6,868 nucleotides of DNA from Halomonas sp. (GTDB lineage: Bacteria > Pseudomonadota > Gammaproteobacteria > Pseudomonadales > Halomonadaceae): positions 1 through 6,868 of the forward strand of contig SKVX01000059.1 in NCBI GenBank assembly GCA_007129225.1, in the 5' to 3' direction. Below the pieces are notes generated by a model. It was not told the origin of the DNA. It saw nothing but the letters and a program-made list of their open reading frames with translations, and made no database searches. This document shows, one piece after another, positions 1 through 4,321 of the stretch. The translations under genes were made by a program, and so were the position numbers. The first letter of the stretch is position 1, and each line of letters starts with the position of its first letter.

Positions 1-235
1 ATTCGGCGAAGAACCCCTCACGCTCGGCACCCGACAGCCAATCCACCAGCTCGCCGAGATAGCTGAAGAACAGTACCTCGGCGGCCGACACCAGTGCCGT
101 GAGCAGCGACATCAGAATCAGCAACGGCAGTACCGGCCGTGAGAAGTAGAGAATGAAGGCCAGGAGCCCCTTTGGGGGCGTCCCGGGCTTACCCGCCGGG
201 TAAGGGTTCACCAGGGTCTCAAAGAAACGGAACAT
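1..235 (-). CDS. ABC transporter, fused permease/ATPase type, N-terminal part (partial)
   Basis: Only the first 78 residues or so are in the window; the gene continues past base 1. The protein opens with MFRFFETLVNPYP, then PPKGLLAF, then a hydrophobic segment at about residues 35-58 that fits the first transmembrane helix of a type IV (exporter) ABC half-transporter. This opening resembles the lead-in of proteobacterial ABC proteins in which one chain carries both the six-helix membrane domain and the ATPase; such proteins act as dimers in the inner membrane and usually export drugs, lipids or other hydrophobic compounds. The ATPase domain is outside the window, so the family call rests on the N-terminus only. 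ATG at 235 is preferred because a GGA lies 7 nt upstream; an in-frame ATG at 247 (adding MDDV) is possible but has no visible Shine-Dalgarno. A SoxR-type promoter lies immediately upstream, which suggests induction by redox-active compounds. Substrate unknown. Confidence 0.72.
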   Translation of the reverse strand, partial: MFRFFETLVNPYPAGKPGTPPKGLLAFILYFSRPVLPLLILMSLLTALVSAAEVLFFSYLGELVDWLSGAEREGFFAE

Positions 236-261
236 GACATCATCCATCAGCAGAGTGTCAG

Positions 262-286
262 CGGGCCGAGCTCTGGGCTCGGCCCG
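262..286 (-). other. GC-rich hairpin in the leader of the ABC transporter transcript
   Basis: A perfect 9-bp inverted repeat, CGGGCCGAG (262-270) and CTCGGCCCG (278-286), is separated by 7 nt. With the predicted transcription start near 291, the stem would lie almost at the 5' end of the ABC transporter mRNA and end about 26 nt before ATG 235. No T-run follows on either strand, so it does not look like an intrinsic terminator. Possible roles are protecting the 5' end of the mRNA or tuning translation; both are inference. Confidence 0.5.
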
Positions 287-297
287 GATCAGCCTGC

Positions 298-328
298 AGG
301 TTAAAACCTCAAGCTAAGTGGAGGTCAA
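298..328 (-). promoter_or_regulatory. SoxR-dependent promoter with SoxR box, driving the ABC transporter
   Basis: Read on the minus strand, a -35 element TTGACC (328-323) and a -10 element TAACCT (303-298) are separated by 19 bp, the overlong spacer used by MerR-family activated promoters. Most of the SoxR box ACCTCCACTTAGCTTGAGGT (325-306) sits in the spacer and its left end overlaps the -35, the same geometry as the E. coli soxS promoter. The right half, GCTTGAGG, matches the known SoxR half-site fully; the left half, CCTCCACTT, differs from CCTCAAGTT at two positions. TTTTAA follows the box. The soxR gene itself lies about 400 bp away in divergent orientation, which supports direct control. 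The predicted start of transcription is near 291. Confidence 0.8.
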
Positions 329-567
329 GGCAAGAAGACAACAATGGCGATTCATCATACTTCGGCATTATTCCATCATGGAAAGCCGTACAGCCATCAT
401 AGAAAAACTCAAAATAGAGGTCGCACCACCGAATGGGAAATCAATTATCGTCATGACATCCATCGCAATGCTTGATACCAAGCATCATTCACCCATTTTC
501 ACCTTGCTGCTTCGTCACGAACATTGTAACCCACCATGATCGTTATCGAAGGCATGAAGCCCACATC
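329..567. other. AT-rich intergenic region between exporter promoter and soxR promoter
   Basis: No convincing gene was found here. The only sizeable reading frame (73 codons from 318) begins inside the SoxR box, has no Shine-Dalgarno and shows no recognisable motif. The stretch is visibly richer in A and T than the coding sequence around it. It holds two perfect dyads: TTCCAT-N1-ATGGAA at 371-383 and ATGCTTG-N4-CAAGCAT at 468-485. The second has 7-bp arms and could be an operator. No RNA gene or insertion-sequence remnant was recognised, although an unrecognised small RNA cannot be excluded. Confidence 0.5.
468..485. promoter_or_regulatory. 18-bp perfect inverted repeat, possible operator
   Basis: ATGCTTG (468-474) and CAAGCAT (479-485) form a perfect inverted repeat with 7-bp arms and a 4-bp centre. 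Its size and symmetry suit a dimeric transcription factor. It is not a SoxR site, because the CAAG and CTTG halves are in the opposite order to those of the SoxR box. It lies about 80 bp before the predicted soxR -35 and about 140 bp behind the exporter -35, so either gene could be its target. The regulator is unknown. Confidence 0.35.
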
Positions 568-596
568 TTGCCAACGCCAATACGGCAGGTTAAAAA
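568..596 (+). promoter_or_regulatory. Predicted sigma-70 promoter of soxR
   Basis: TTGCCA (568-573, five of six matches to TTGACA) is followed after exactly 17 bp by TAAAAA (591-596, four of six matches to TATAAT). Transcription would begin near 603 and give a leader of about 127 nt before the soxR ATG at 730. No SoxR box overlaps this promoter, so SoxR is not expected to act on its own gene here through the usual site. The call rests on sequence match only. Confidence 0.4.
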
Positions 597-650
597 CAGC
601 GTCGGCACAATCGCTTGAACAGTACAAAATTGAACCAATGAACAAGCTTT

Positions 651-674
651 TTCAGTCACCAGACAGTGGCTGAA
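651..674. repeat. Stem-loop dyad in the soxR leader
   Basis: TTCAGTCAC (651-659) and GTGGCTGAA (666-674) can pair over 9 positions, eight Watson-Crick and one G-U, with a 6-nt loop. No T-run follows on the coding side, so it is not an intrinsic terminator. It could be a leader structure or an operator. The sequence TGAACCAAT occurs both at 631-639 and at 671-679, the second copy overlapping the right arm. Confidence 0.3.
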
Positions 675-729
675 CCAATCGCTAAAACAGGACCGAACAA
701 ACGGCCAGACAATGACCGGAGAAACAGCA

Positions 730-1179
730 ATGCAGTCACACCTGCACCGGGAACTCAGTGTTGGTGAGGTGGCGGAACGCAGTGGCCTGGCGGTCTCGGC
801 CATCCACTTCTACGAAGCCAAGGGCCTGATCAGCAGTCGCCGTAATGCCGGTAACCAGAGGCGATTCAGTCGCGATGTACTGCGGCGGGTGGCAATCATC
901 AAGGTCGCCCAGCGCACCGGCATCTCGCTAGCCGAAATACGCCAGGCCTTCGATACCCTGCCTGCATCACGCGCCCCCACCGCCGCCGACTGGCGGCGCC
1001 TGTCGGCAAAGTGGCGTCATGCCCTGGACAAGCGCATTACCCGGCTGACCCGGCTGAGAGACCAGCTCGATCACTGCATCGGCTGTGGCTGCCTATCGAT
1101 GAATGACTGTCCGCTGCGCAACCCGGAAGATGAGCTCGCCGTAGAAGGCTCAGGGCCCCGGCTCCTGGACCCTGACTGA
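730..1179 (+). CDS. soxR: Redox-sensitive transcriptional activator SoxR
   Basis: SoxR is a MerR-family dimer whose [2Fe-2S] cluster is oxidised by redox-cycling compounds or superoxide; the oxidised form untwists promoters that have a 19-bp spacer. The 149-residue product matches the E. coli protein along its length. An N-terminal winged helix (about residues 8-75) includes SAIHFYEAKGLI and RNAGNQRRFSRDVLR; next comes a dimerisation helix (about 85-115), then the cluster motif C-X2-C-X-C-X5-C at Cys116, 119, 121 and 127, followed by PLRNPED. All four ligands are present. ATG 730 is preferred because GGAG at 718-721 stands 8 nt upstream; the in-frame ATG at 712 has no Shine-Dalgarno. No soxS lies next to it, as is usual outside enteric bacteria, where SoxR controls transporters and redox enzymes directly. 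The SoxR box at 306-325 marks the divergent ABC exporter as the likely target. Confidence 0.97.
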   Translation: MQSHLHRELSVGEVAERSGLAVSAIHFYEAKGLISSRRNAGNQRRFSRDVLRRVAIIKVAQRTGISLAEIRQAFDTLPASRAPTAADWRRLSAKWRHALDKRITRLTRLRDQLDHCIGCGCLSMNDCPLRNPEDELAVEGSGPRLLDPD

Positions 1180-1233
1180 TCATAGATCACTCAGCGAAGG
1201 TCTTCCGCTAGCCATGTAGCGTTTAACACACGA

Positions 1234-1262
1234 GCAACACGTCTTCGGGAAGGTGCTATCTT
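1234..1262 (+). promoter_or_regulatory. Weak candidate promoter for the GST gene
   Basis: GCAACA (1234-1239) and TATCTT (1257-1262) are separated by 17 bp and would start transcription near 1269, about 20 nt before the ATG at 1289. The match is weak (three and four of six). The 109-bp gap after soxR shows no convincing terminator, so read-through from soxR is also possible. No SoxR box was found in this gap. Confidence 0.25.
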
Positions 1263-1288
1263 CATGGCAATCCATGGAGAGATCCGTC

Positions 1289-1924
1289 ATGCAAGATTCC
1301 CTCGTACTCTATACCAATCCTATGTCCCGCGGACGTATCGCCCGCTGGATGCTCGAAGAGATCGGCGCGCCCTATCGTACCGAAGTCATCGACTACGGGC
1401 CGGCCATGAAATCTGCCGAGTTCCTGGCCATCAACCCCATGGGCAAGGTGCCGGTCATACGCCACGGCACTACCATCGTGACGGAGTGTGCTGCCATCTG
1501 CGCCTACCTGGCGGATGCATTCCCGGAGGCCGATCTCGCTCCTCCCCTTGCCTCACGAGGTGCCTACTACCGCTGGCTGTTATTTGCAGCTGGGCCGCTG
1601 GAAGCTGCCGTGACCGATCGGGACCTCGGCATGGAACCCAATATCGACCAGCAGGCCCGGGTGGGTTACGGCAGTATCGAAACGGTACTCGAGACGCTGG
1701 AACAGGCGGTCAGCGTCAGCGAGTACATTGCCGGGGCACACTTCTCGGCAGCCGACGTTTACCTCGGCTCACACATCGGCTGGGGCATGCAGTTCGGCAG
1801 CCTGGAGTCATGCCCCGCTTTCGTCGACTATTGGGAGCGCGTCAGTAACCGCGAGGCCTATCGGCGCGCCAACAGGCTCGACGATCAGGCCATGGCTTCC
1901 ATCGCGAAACAACAGACGGCCTGA
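1289..1924 (+). CDS. Glutathione S-transferase family protein
   Basis: This is a cytosolic GST-type protein of 211 residues, a usual length for bacterial members, expected to conjugate glutathione to electrophiles or to act as a glutathione-dependent reductase or peroxidase. The N-terminal thioredoxin-like domain (about 1-80) has YTNPMSRGRIARW with Ser13 at the likely catalytic position, NPMGKVPV with the cis-proline Pro55, and TECAAICAYLAD at the glutathione gamma-glutamyl site, where the common Glu-Ser pair is Glu66-Cys67. The all-helical C-terminal domain carries the N-capping motif FSAAD (152-156). ATG 1289 is chosen because GGAGAG at 1276-1281 lies 7 nt upstream; the longer GTG start at 1253 would add residues with no family counterpart. 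It follows soxR on the same strand, which fits a role in xenobiotic or oxidant defence, but control by SoxR is not shown by the sequence. Substrate unknown. Confidence 0.9.
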   Translation: MQDSLVLYTNPMSRGRIARWMLEEIGAPYRTEVIDYGPAMKSAEFLAINPMGKVPVIRHGTTIVTECAAICAYLADAFPEADLAPPLASRGAYYRWLLFAAGPLEAAVTDRDLGMEPNIDQQARVGYGSIETVLETLEQAVSVSEYIAGAHFSAADVYLGSHIGWGMQFGSLESCPAFVDYWERVSNREAYRRANRLDDQAMASIAKQQTA

Positions 1925-1943
1925 CCGGCTCCAGTGCCTATCC

Positions 1944-1973
1944 GGCGCCTAGCCCTCTTCGAAGGGGCGCGCC
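1944..1973. terminator. Strong hairpin between convergent genes, possible terminator
   Basis: GGCGC (1944-1948) pairs with GCGCC (1969-1973), and inside it GCCC (1952-1955) pairs with GGGC (1965-1968). A two-base-pair CT/AG step and a TCGA loop close the stem. The bulged trinucleotide 1949-1951 is the stop codon of the minus-strand small gene. The stem lies 20 nt after the GST stop codon. Neither strand has a T-run after it, so it is not a canonical intrinsic terminator, but it could pause polymerase or protect both 3' ends. Confidence 0.3.
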
Positions 1974-2170
1974 CAAAGCTCGACAGGCTCATGCCGCCTC
2001 AGGATCTCCTCCGCTTCCGGCCGGGTGGTATCAGGTACGATGACCTTGACCTGATGCGTCTCCCTGTCGAAATAGAGTTTCTCTCGCGGATAGCCCTCGG
2101 ATATCAGCTCATCGTAGGCGTTGGTGGCCTTCATCAGGTCCCTGTAGTCGGCGGTAACGGTCAGTGTCAT
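1949..2170 (-). CDS. Small protein of unknown function, 73 residues
   Basis: I do not recognise a named family. The product runs from MTLTVTADYRD to WARPFEEG, is acidic, and has no membrane segment or cysteine. Its pattern suggests an alternating beta-alpha-beta-beta-alpha fold: a short strand (TLTVTA), a helix (about 10-22, RDLMKATNAYDELISE), YPREKLYFD, a second strand QVKVIVPD, and a helix rich in Glu and Arg (PEAEEILRRHEP). The single-unit layout of 'helix, Gly-Tyr/Phe, then a lysine-isoleucine-type strand' is vaguely like stress proteins of the YflT type, but this is only a guess. ATG 2170 is well fixed, with a full AGGAGG (2181-2176) 5 nt upstream; the longer frame starting at 2272 would begin before the predicted transcription start. 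It is convergent with the GST gene and follows a rhomboid gene on the same strand, but has its own promoter. The strong ribosome site suggests real expression. Confidence 0.75.
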   Translation of the reverse strand: MTLTVTADYRDLMKATNAYDELISEGYPREKLYFDRETHQVKVIVPDTTRPEAEEILRRHEPVELWARPFEEG

Positions 2171-2227
2171 AACACCCTCCTGGAGCAGAAACGTGAGCAG
2201 CACCTGCGGGCGCCGCAACCGGGCACA

Positions 2228-2241
2228 GGAGAGAACTCTCC
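2228..2241. promoter_or_regulatory. 14-bp palindrome in the early leader of the small gene
   Basis: GGAGAG (2228-2233) and CTCTCC (2236-2241) form a perfect inverted repeat with a 2-bp centre. With a predicted transcription start near 2250 on the minus strand it would cover about +10 to +23, a usual place for a repressor operator. The 2-nt centre is too short for an RNA hairpin loop without opening the inner pairs, which favours a DNA-binding site. Confidence 0.3.
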
Positions 2242-2256
2242 CTTGCCTTACTGTCC

Positions 2257-2298
2257 AGTATAGCCAGATCACCCAATTGAACAGTGGCGAACAGTGGC
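2257..2298 (-). promoter_or_regulatory. Predicted promoter of the small gene with tandem 10-bp repeats over -35
   Basis: On the minus strand a good -10 element TATACT (2262-2257, five of six) is present, but 16-18 bp upstream there is no match to TTGACA. The -35 region is instead taken up by a perfect tandem direct repeat, GAACAGTGGC at 2279-2288 and again at 2289-2298 on the plus strand. The 10-bp period puts both copies on the same face of the helix. A good -10, a missing -35 and a repeated site in its place are features of activator-dependent promoters, though no activator can be named. Transcription would begin near 2250, giving an 80-nt leader. Confidence 0.45.
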
Positions 2299-2320
2299 GG
2301 GGATTGGCATGACCGGCTAA

Positions 2321-2334
2321 CGCCCGACAGGGCG
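2321..2334 (-). terminator. Short GC hairpin after the rhomboid gene, weak terminator candidate
   Basis: CGCCC (2321-2325) and GGGCG (2330-2334) form a 5-bp all-GC stem with a 4-nt loop, starting 2 nt after the rhomboid stop codon. Only two T residues follow in the minus-strand transcript, so any termination would be inefficient or need Rho. Confidence 0.25.
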
Positions 2335-2336
2335 GT

Positions 2337-2918
2337 TCAGCCCAGGCTATCCATCTCCGTGAGCCCCATCAGGAGAAGCATGAAGACAATTCCCCAGCCG
2401 CCCCCCCAGAGGTGGGCGCTGTGATTGATATTGTCGCCACCGTGTCGCTGGGCACGAAACGAATAGATGACATAGACAACGGCAAAGACGATGGCCGGAA
2501 CCGGCACGAAGAAGACGAACAGCAGCGACCAGGGCCGCAGCAGGATATAGGCGAAAAGCATTGCCGATACCGCCCCCGACGCCCCCAAGCTGTAGAACCG
2601 CGTGTCGTGCCGATGGCGCAGGTGGGTCGGCAGGATGGCCACCAATAGTCCGGAAAGATAGAACAGGATGAAGCCCGCCGAACCGATGTGCGGGGTGAGT
2701 ACCAGCTCCATCACGGTACCGAAGAAGTAGAGGGTGATCATGTTGAAAAGCAGATGGGTGGTGTCGGAGTGGATGAAGCCATGGCTGAGCAGCCGCCACC
2801 ACTGCCCGCGCGTCACACCCGGCGGCCAATAGATCAGTGCATCGAAAAGTCGCGGCCACATCCAGGCCAGCACGCTCACCGACGTTGTCACCGCGACCAG
2901 GACCAGCGTCATGCCCAT
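2337..2918 (-). CDS. Rhomboid-family intramembrane serine protease
   Basis: Rhomboids cut transmembrane helices of other membrane proteins inside the lipid bilayer with a Ser-His dyad. The 193-residue product has about six hydrophobic segments, the basic bacterial rhomboid core. The family motifs are in order: WWRLLSHGFIH, HLLFNM (the H-X3-N motif, His55 and Asn59) in the second helix, GASGAVSA with the catalytic serine Ser114, and HSAHLWGG with the catalytic histidine His169. The protease is therefore predicted to be active. There is no extra cytoplasmic N-terminal domain as in E. coli GlpG. ATG 2918 is preferred over ATG 2912 because an AAAGG stands 7 nt upstream. It lies 55 bp downstream of the M24 gene on the same strand with no clear terminator or promoter between, so co-transcription is likely. 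Its substrate cannot be read from the sequence. Confidence 0.93.
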   Translation of the reverse strand: MGMTLVLVAVTTSVSVLAWMWPRLFDALIYWPPGVTRGQWWRLLSHGFIHSDTTHLLFNMITLYFFGTVMELVLTPHIGSAGFILFYLSGLLVAILPTHLRHRHDTRFYSLGASGAVSAMLFAYILLRPWSLLFVFFVPVPAIVFAVVYVIYSFRAQRHGGDNINHSAHLWGGGWGIVFMLLLMGLTEMDSLG

Positions 2919-2973
2919 GGAGGGACCTTTCGAAGGACAGGATGAGTGCGCCTTCGTATTGCGCTCAATGGCT

Positions 2974-4167
2974 TCAGCTCCCCGAACGCTCCCTGAGCTG
3001 CCAATCGTTATCGGTGATCGGCACGCCCCCCTTGGGGGTCACCTCAACGGTATCGCTGATACCGACGCCCCACTCCCCCGGCACTCGCAGGCAGAGCGGC
3101 AAGTGGAAGACCATGCCAGCCTCGAACTCCCGCTGTTGGCCACGGGCGATATAGCCACTGCCCTCGACCCAGCTGGGGGGAAACTGGGCCCCTACCGCAT
3201 AACCGAACACACCTGAGAAGAACACCCGGTCAACGTGGGGTGCCAGCACCGACTCGGCGGCACGTGCGGCATCGTCGAAGGTGTTGCCCGGGTGCATGGC
3301 CCCACTCAGCGCCTCGAACAGCGCTCGGCAGACATCGCGCAGGGCCTGCATCTCGCCGCTGGCCCGCCCTGCCACCGCCGTTCGCATCATTGGCGCCGTA
3401 TAGCGACGGAAAGCGGCACCGAATTCAAGAAACACCGGTTCGTCCGGCTCGATCCGATGGCGCTGATGGTTCATGTGAATCACACTGATGCGCCGCCCCG
3501 TGGTGACGATGGGCTGCATGCTCATGAATTCACTGCCCGCCGCCAGCATCGCCCTGGCCCCTTCGGCCGCAACATCGTTATCGGTCATGCCCGGGGCGAT
3601 GACCTCGATGGCGGCAGCCAGCCCGCGCGAGGTAATCCGTGCACTCTCTCGCAGACAGGCCAGTTCCGCTTCGCTCTTGACGATGCGGATGCGGTCCAGC
3701 AGCTCACCGCCGTCATCCCGAAAGCGGCCAGCCCCCAAGCGCTGCTGCAACGGGCCGATGATGCCGTGGCGCAGGGTGGGGCTGAAGGGGTCCAGGCCGA
3801 TAGCTGAAAAACCCGACAGCGTCTCGGCCAGTGGCTCGAGCACCTCCGCGATACCCTCCCAGCGATAACCCAGCAGCTCGTCGACCCGGGCCGTGACCAC
3901 CGCCGGGCCCGTCTCGATGGAGGGCACCTGCAGTACCAGGCGTTCCGCCGAAAAAACCAGGCAGGTGTGCACCGACACCTCGAAGGTGTTGTAACCGGTC
4001 AGGTAGTAGATATCGGCGGGGTCGGTGACCAGCAGGGCATCCAGGCCGCGGTCCACCATCTCGGCTCGGACTCGCGCCTGTCGCGCATCGTATTCGGCAT
4101 CGGAGAAGGCCAGTTCGGTAGCCTGCAGGTGGGCAGCCAAGGCATGACGGTACTGATGATGATCCAT
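2974..4167 (-). CDS. M24-family hydrolase lacking metal ligands, ectoine hydrolase/creatinase-like
   Basis: The 397-residue product has the two-domain layout of the M24B group: an N-terminal creatinase domain (about 25-165, with GLDALLVTDPADIYYLTGYN) and a C-terminal pita-bread domain (about 170-390). The five metal ligands of aminopeptidase P are all replaced: Asp to Glu248 (VFLEFG), Asp to Pro259 (RYTAPMMRT), His to Tyr323 (GYAVG), Glu to Pro357 (MVFHLP) and Glu to Ser371 (GISDTV). The conserved histidine of the active-site loop is kept (VIHMNH, His231). Creatinase is known to work without metal, and ectoine hydrolase (DoeA) has a similar RYHAP-type motif, as I recall it. A metal-independent C-N hydrolase on a small solute is more likely than a Xaa-Pro peptidase; the substrate is not known. 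The start at 4167 has GGAG 10 nt upstream. A promoter with an inverted repeat precedes it, and the rhomboid gene follows. Confidence 0.88.
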   Translation of the reverse strand: MDHHQYRHALAAHLQATELAFSDAEYDARQARVRAEMVDRGLDALLVTDPADIYYLTGYNTFEVSVHTCLVFSAERLVLQVPSIETGPAVVTARVDELLGYRWEGIAEVLEPLAETLSGFSAIGLDPFSPTLRHGIIGPLQQRLGAGRFRDDGGELLDRIRIVKSEAELACLRESARITSRGLAAAIEVIAPGMTDNDVAAEGARAMLAAGSEFMSMQPIVTTGRRISVIHMNHQRHRIEPDEPVFLEFGAAFRRYTAPMMRTAVAGRASGEMQALRDVCRALFEALSGAMHPGNTFDDAARAAESVLAPHVDRVFFSGVFGYAVGAQFPPSWVEGSGYIARGQQREFEAGMVFHLPLCLRVPGEWGVGISDTVEVTPKGGVPITDNDWQLRERSGS

Positions 4168-4209
4168 GGGCGATTGGCTCCAGACAGAGGGGATGCGTCT
4201 TACCCCGAC

Positions 4210-4237
4210 AGTGTAGCCATGACTCGCGTCATGCCAC
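4210..4237 (-). promoter_or_regulatory. Predicted promoter of the M24 gene with a dyad in the spacer
   Basis: On the minus strand GTGGCA (4237-4232, four of six) and TACACT (4215-4210, four of six) are separated by 16 bp. The spacer is almost filled by the inverted repeat CATGAC-N4-GTCATG (4218-4233 on the plus strand), which has 6-bp arms. A protein bound there would block polymerase, so repression lifted by a substrate is a reasonable guess for a catabolic gene. The predicted transcription start is near 4203, giving a leader of about 36 nt. Confidence 0.35.
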
Positions 4238-4259
4238 CCGGCTTCCGGTGAAATAACGC

Positions 4260-4288
4260 TGTTCCCTGCCGGTACGGTTTCGTAGAAT
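4260..4288 (+). promoter_or_regulatory. Candidate promoter of the YebC/YeeN-family gene
   Basis: A good -10 element, TAGAAT (4283-4288, five of six), lies 33 bp before the ATG at 4322. The -35 position 17 bp upstream reads TGTTCC (4260-4265), a poor match. Transcription would begin near 4295 and give a short leader that contains the GGGA ribosome site at 4311-4314. Confidence 0.35.
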
Positions 4289-4321
4289 TCCGCTTCATGT
4301 CAGATGCAATGGGACAACGTT

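Noticed and set aside
318..539. Open frame of 73 codons on the plus strand
   Set aside because: It starts inside the SoxR box, has no Shine-Dalgarno, no recognisable motif and unusual composition; the region reads as non-coding.
585..595. 11-bp repeat GCAGGTTAAAA shared with the exporter -10 region (296-306), seen as a possible second SoxR promoter
   Set aside because: Nothing resembling a SoxR box or a TTGACC element stands at the matching distance beside this copy, so it is probably chance or a fragment of shared ancestry.
543..803. Minus-strand frame of 86 codons across the soxR promoter and start
   Set aside because: It overlaps the soxR control region and gene start antisense and its product is a low-complexity Ser/Cys-rich string with no family pattern.
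1177..1189. TGATC-N3-GATCA after soxR as a terminator
   Set aside because: The stem is only 5 bp, AT-containing, and has no T-run after it.
1264..1848. Plus-strand frame of 194 codons overlapping the GST gene
   Set aside because: It is a +1/+2 frame shadow of a clear GST gene; the product is Arg/His/Gly-rich, as expected for out-of-frame reading of GC-rich coding DNA.
2171..2272. Longer start for the 73-residue protein
   Set aside because: The extension covers the predicted -10 and leader, while ATG 2170 has a full AGGAGG at 5 nt.
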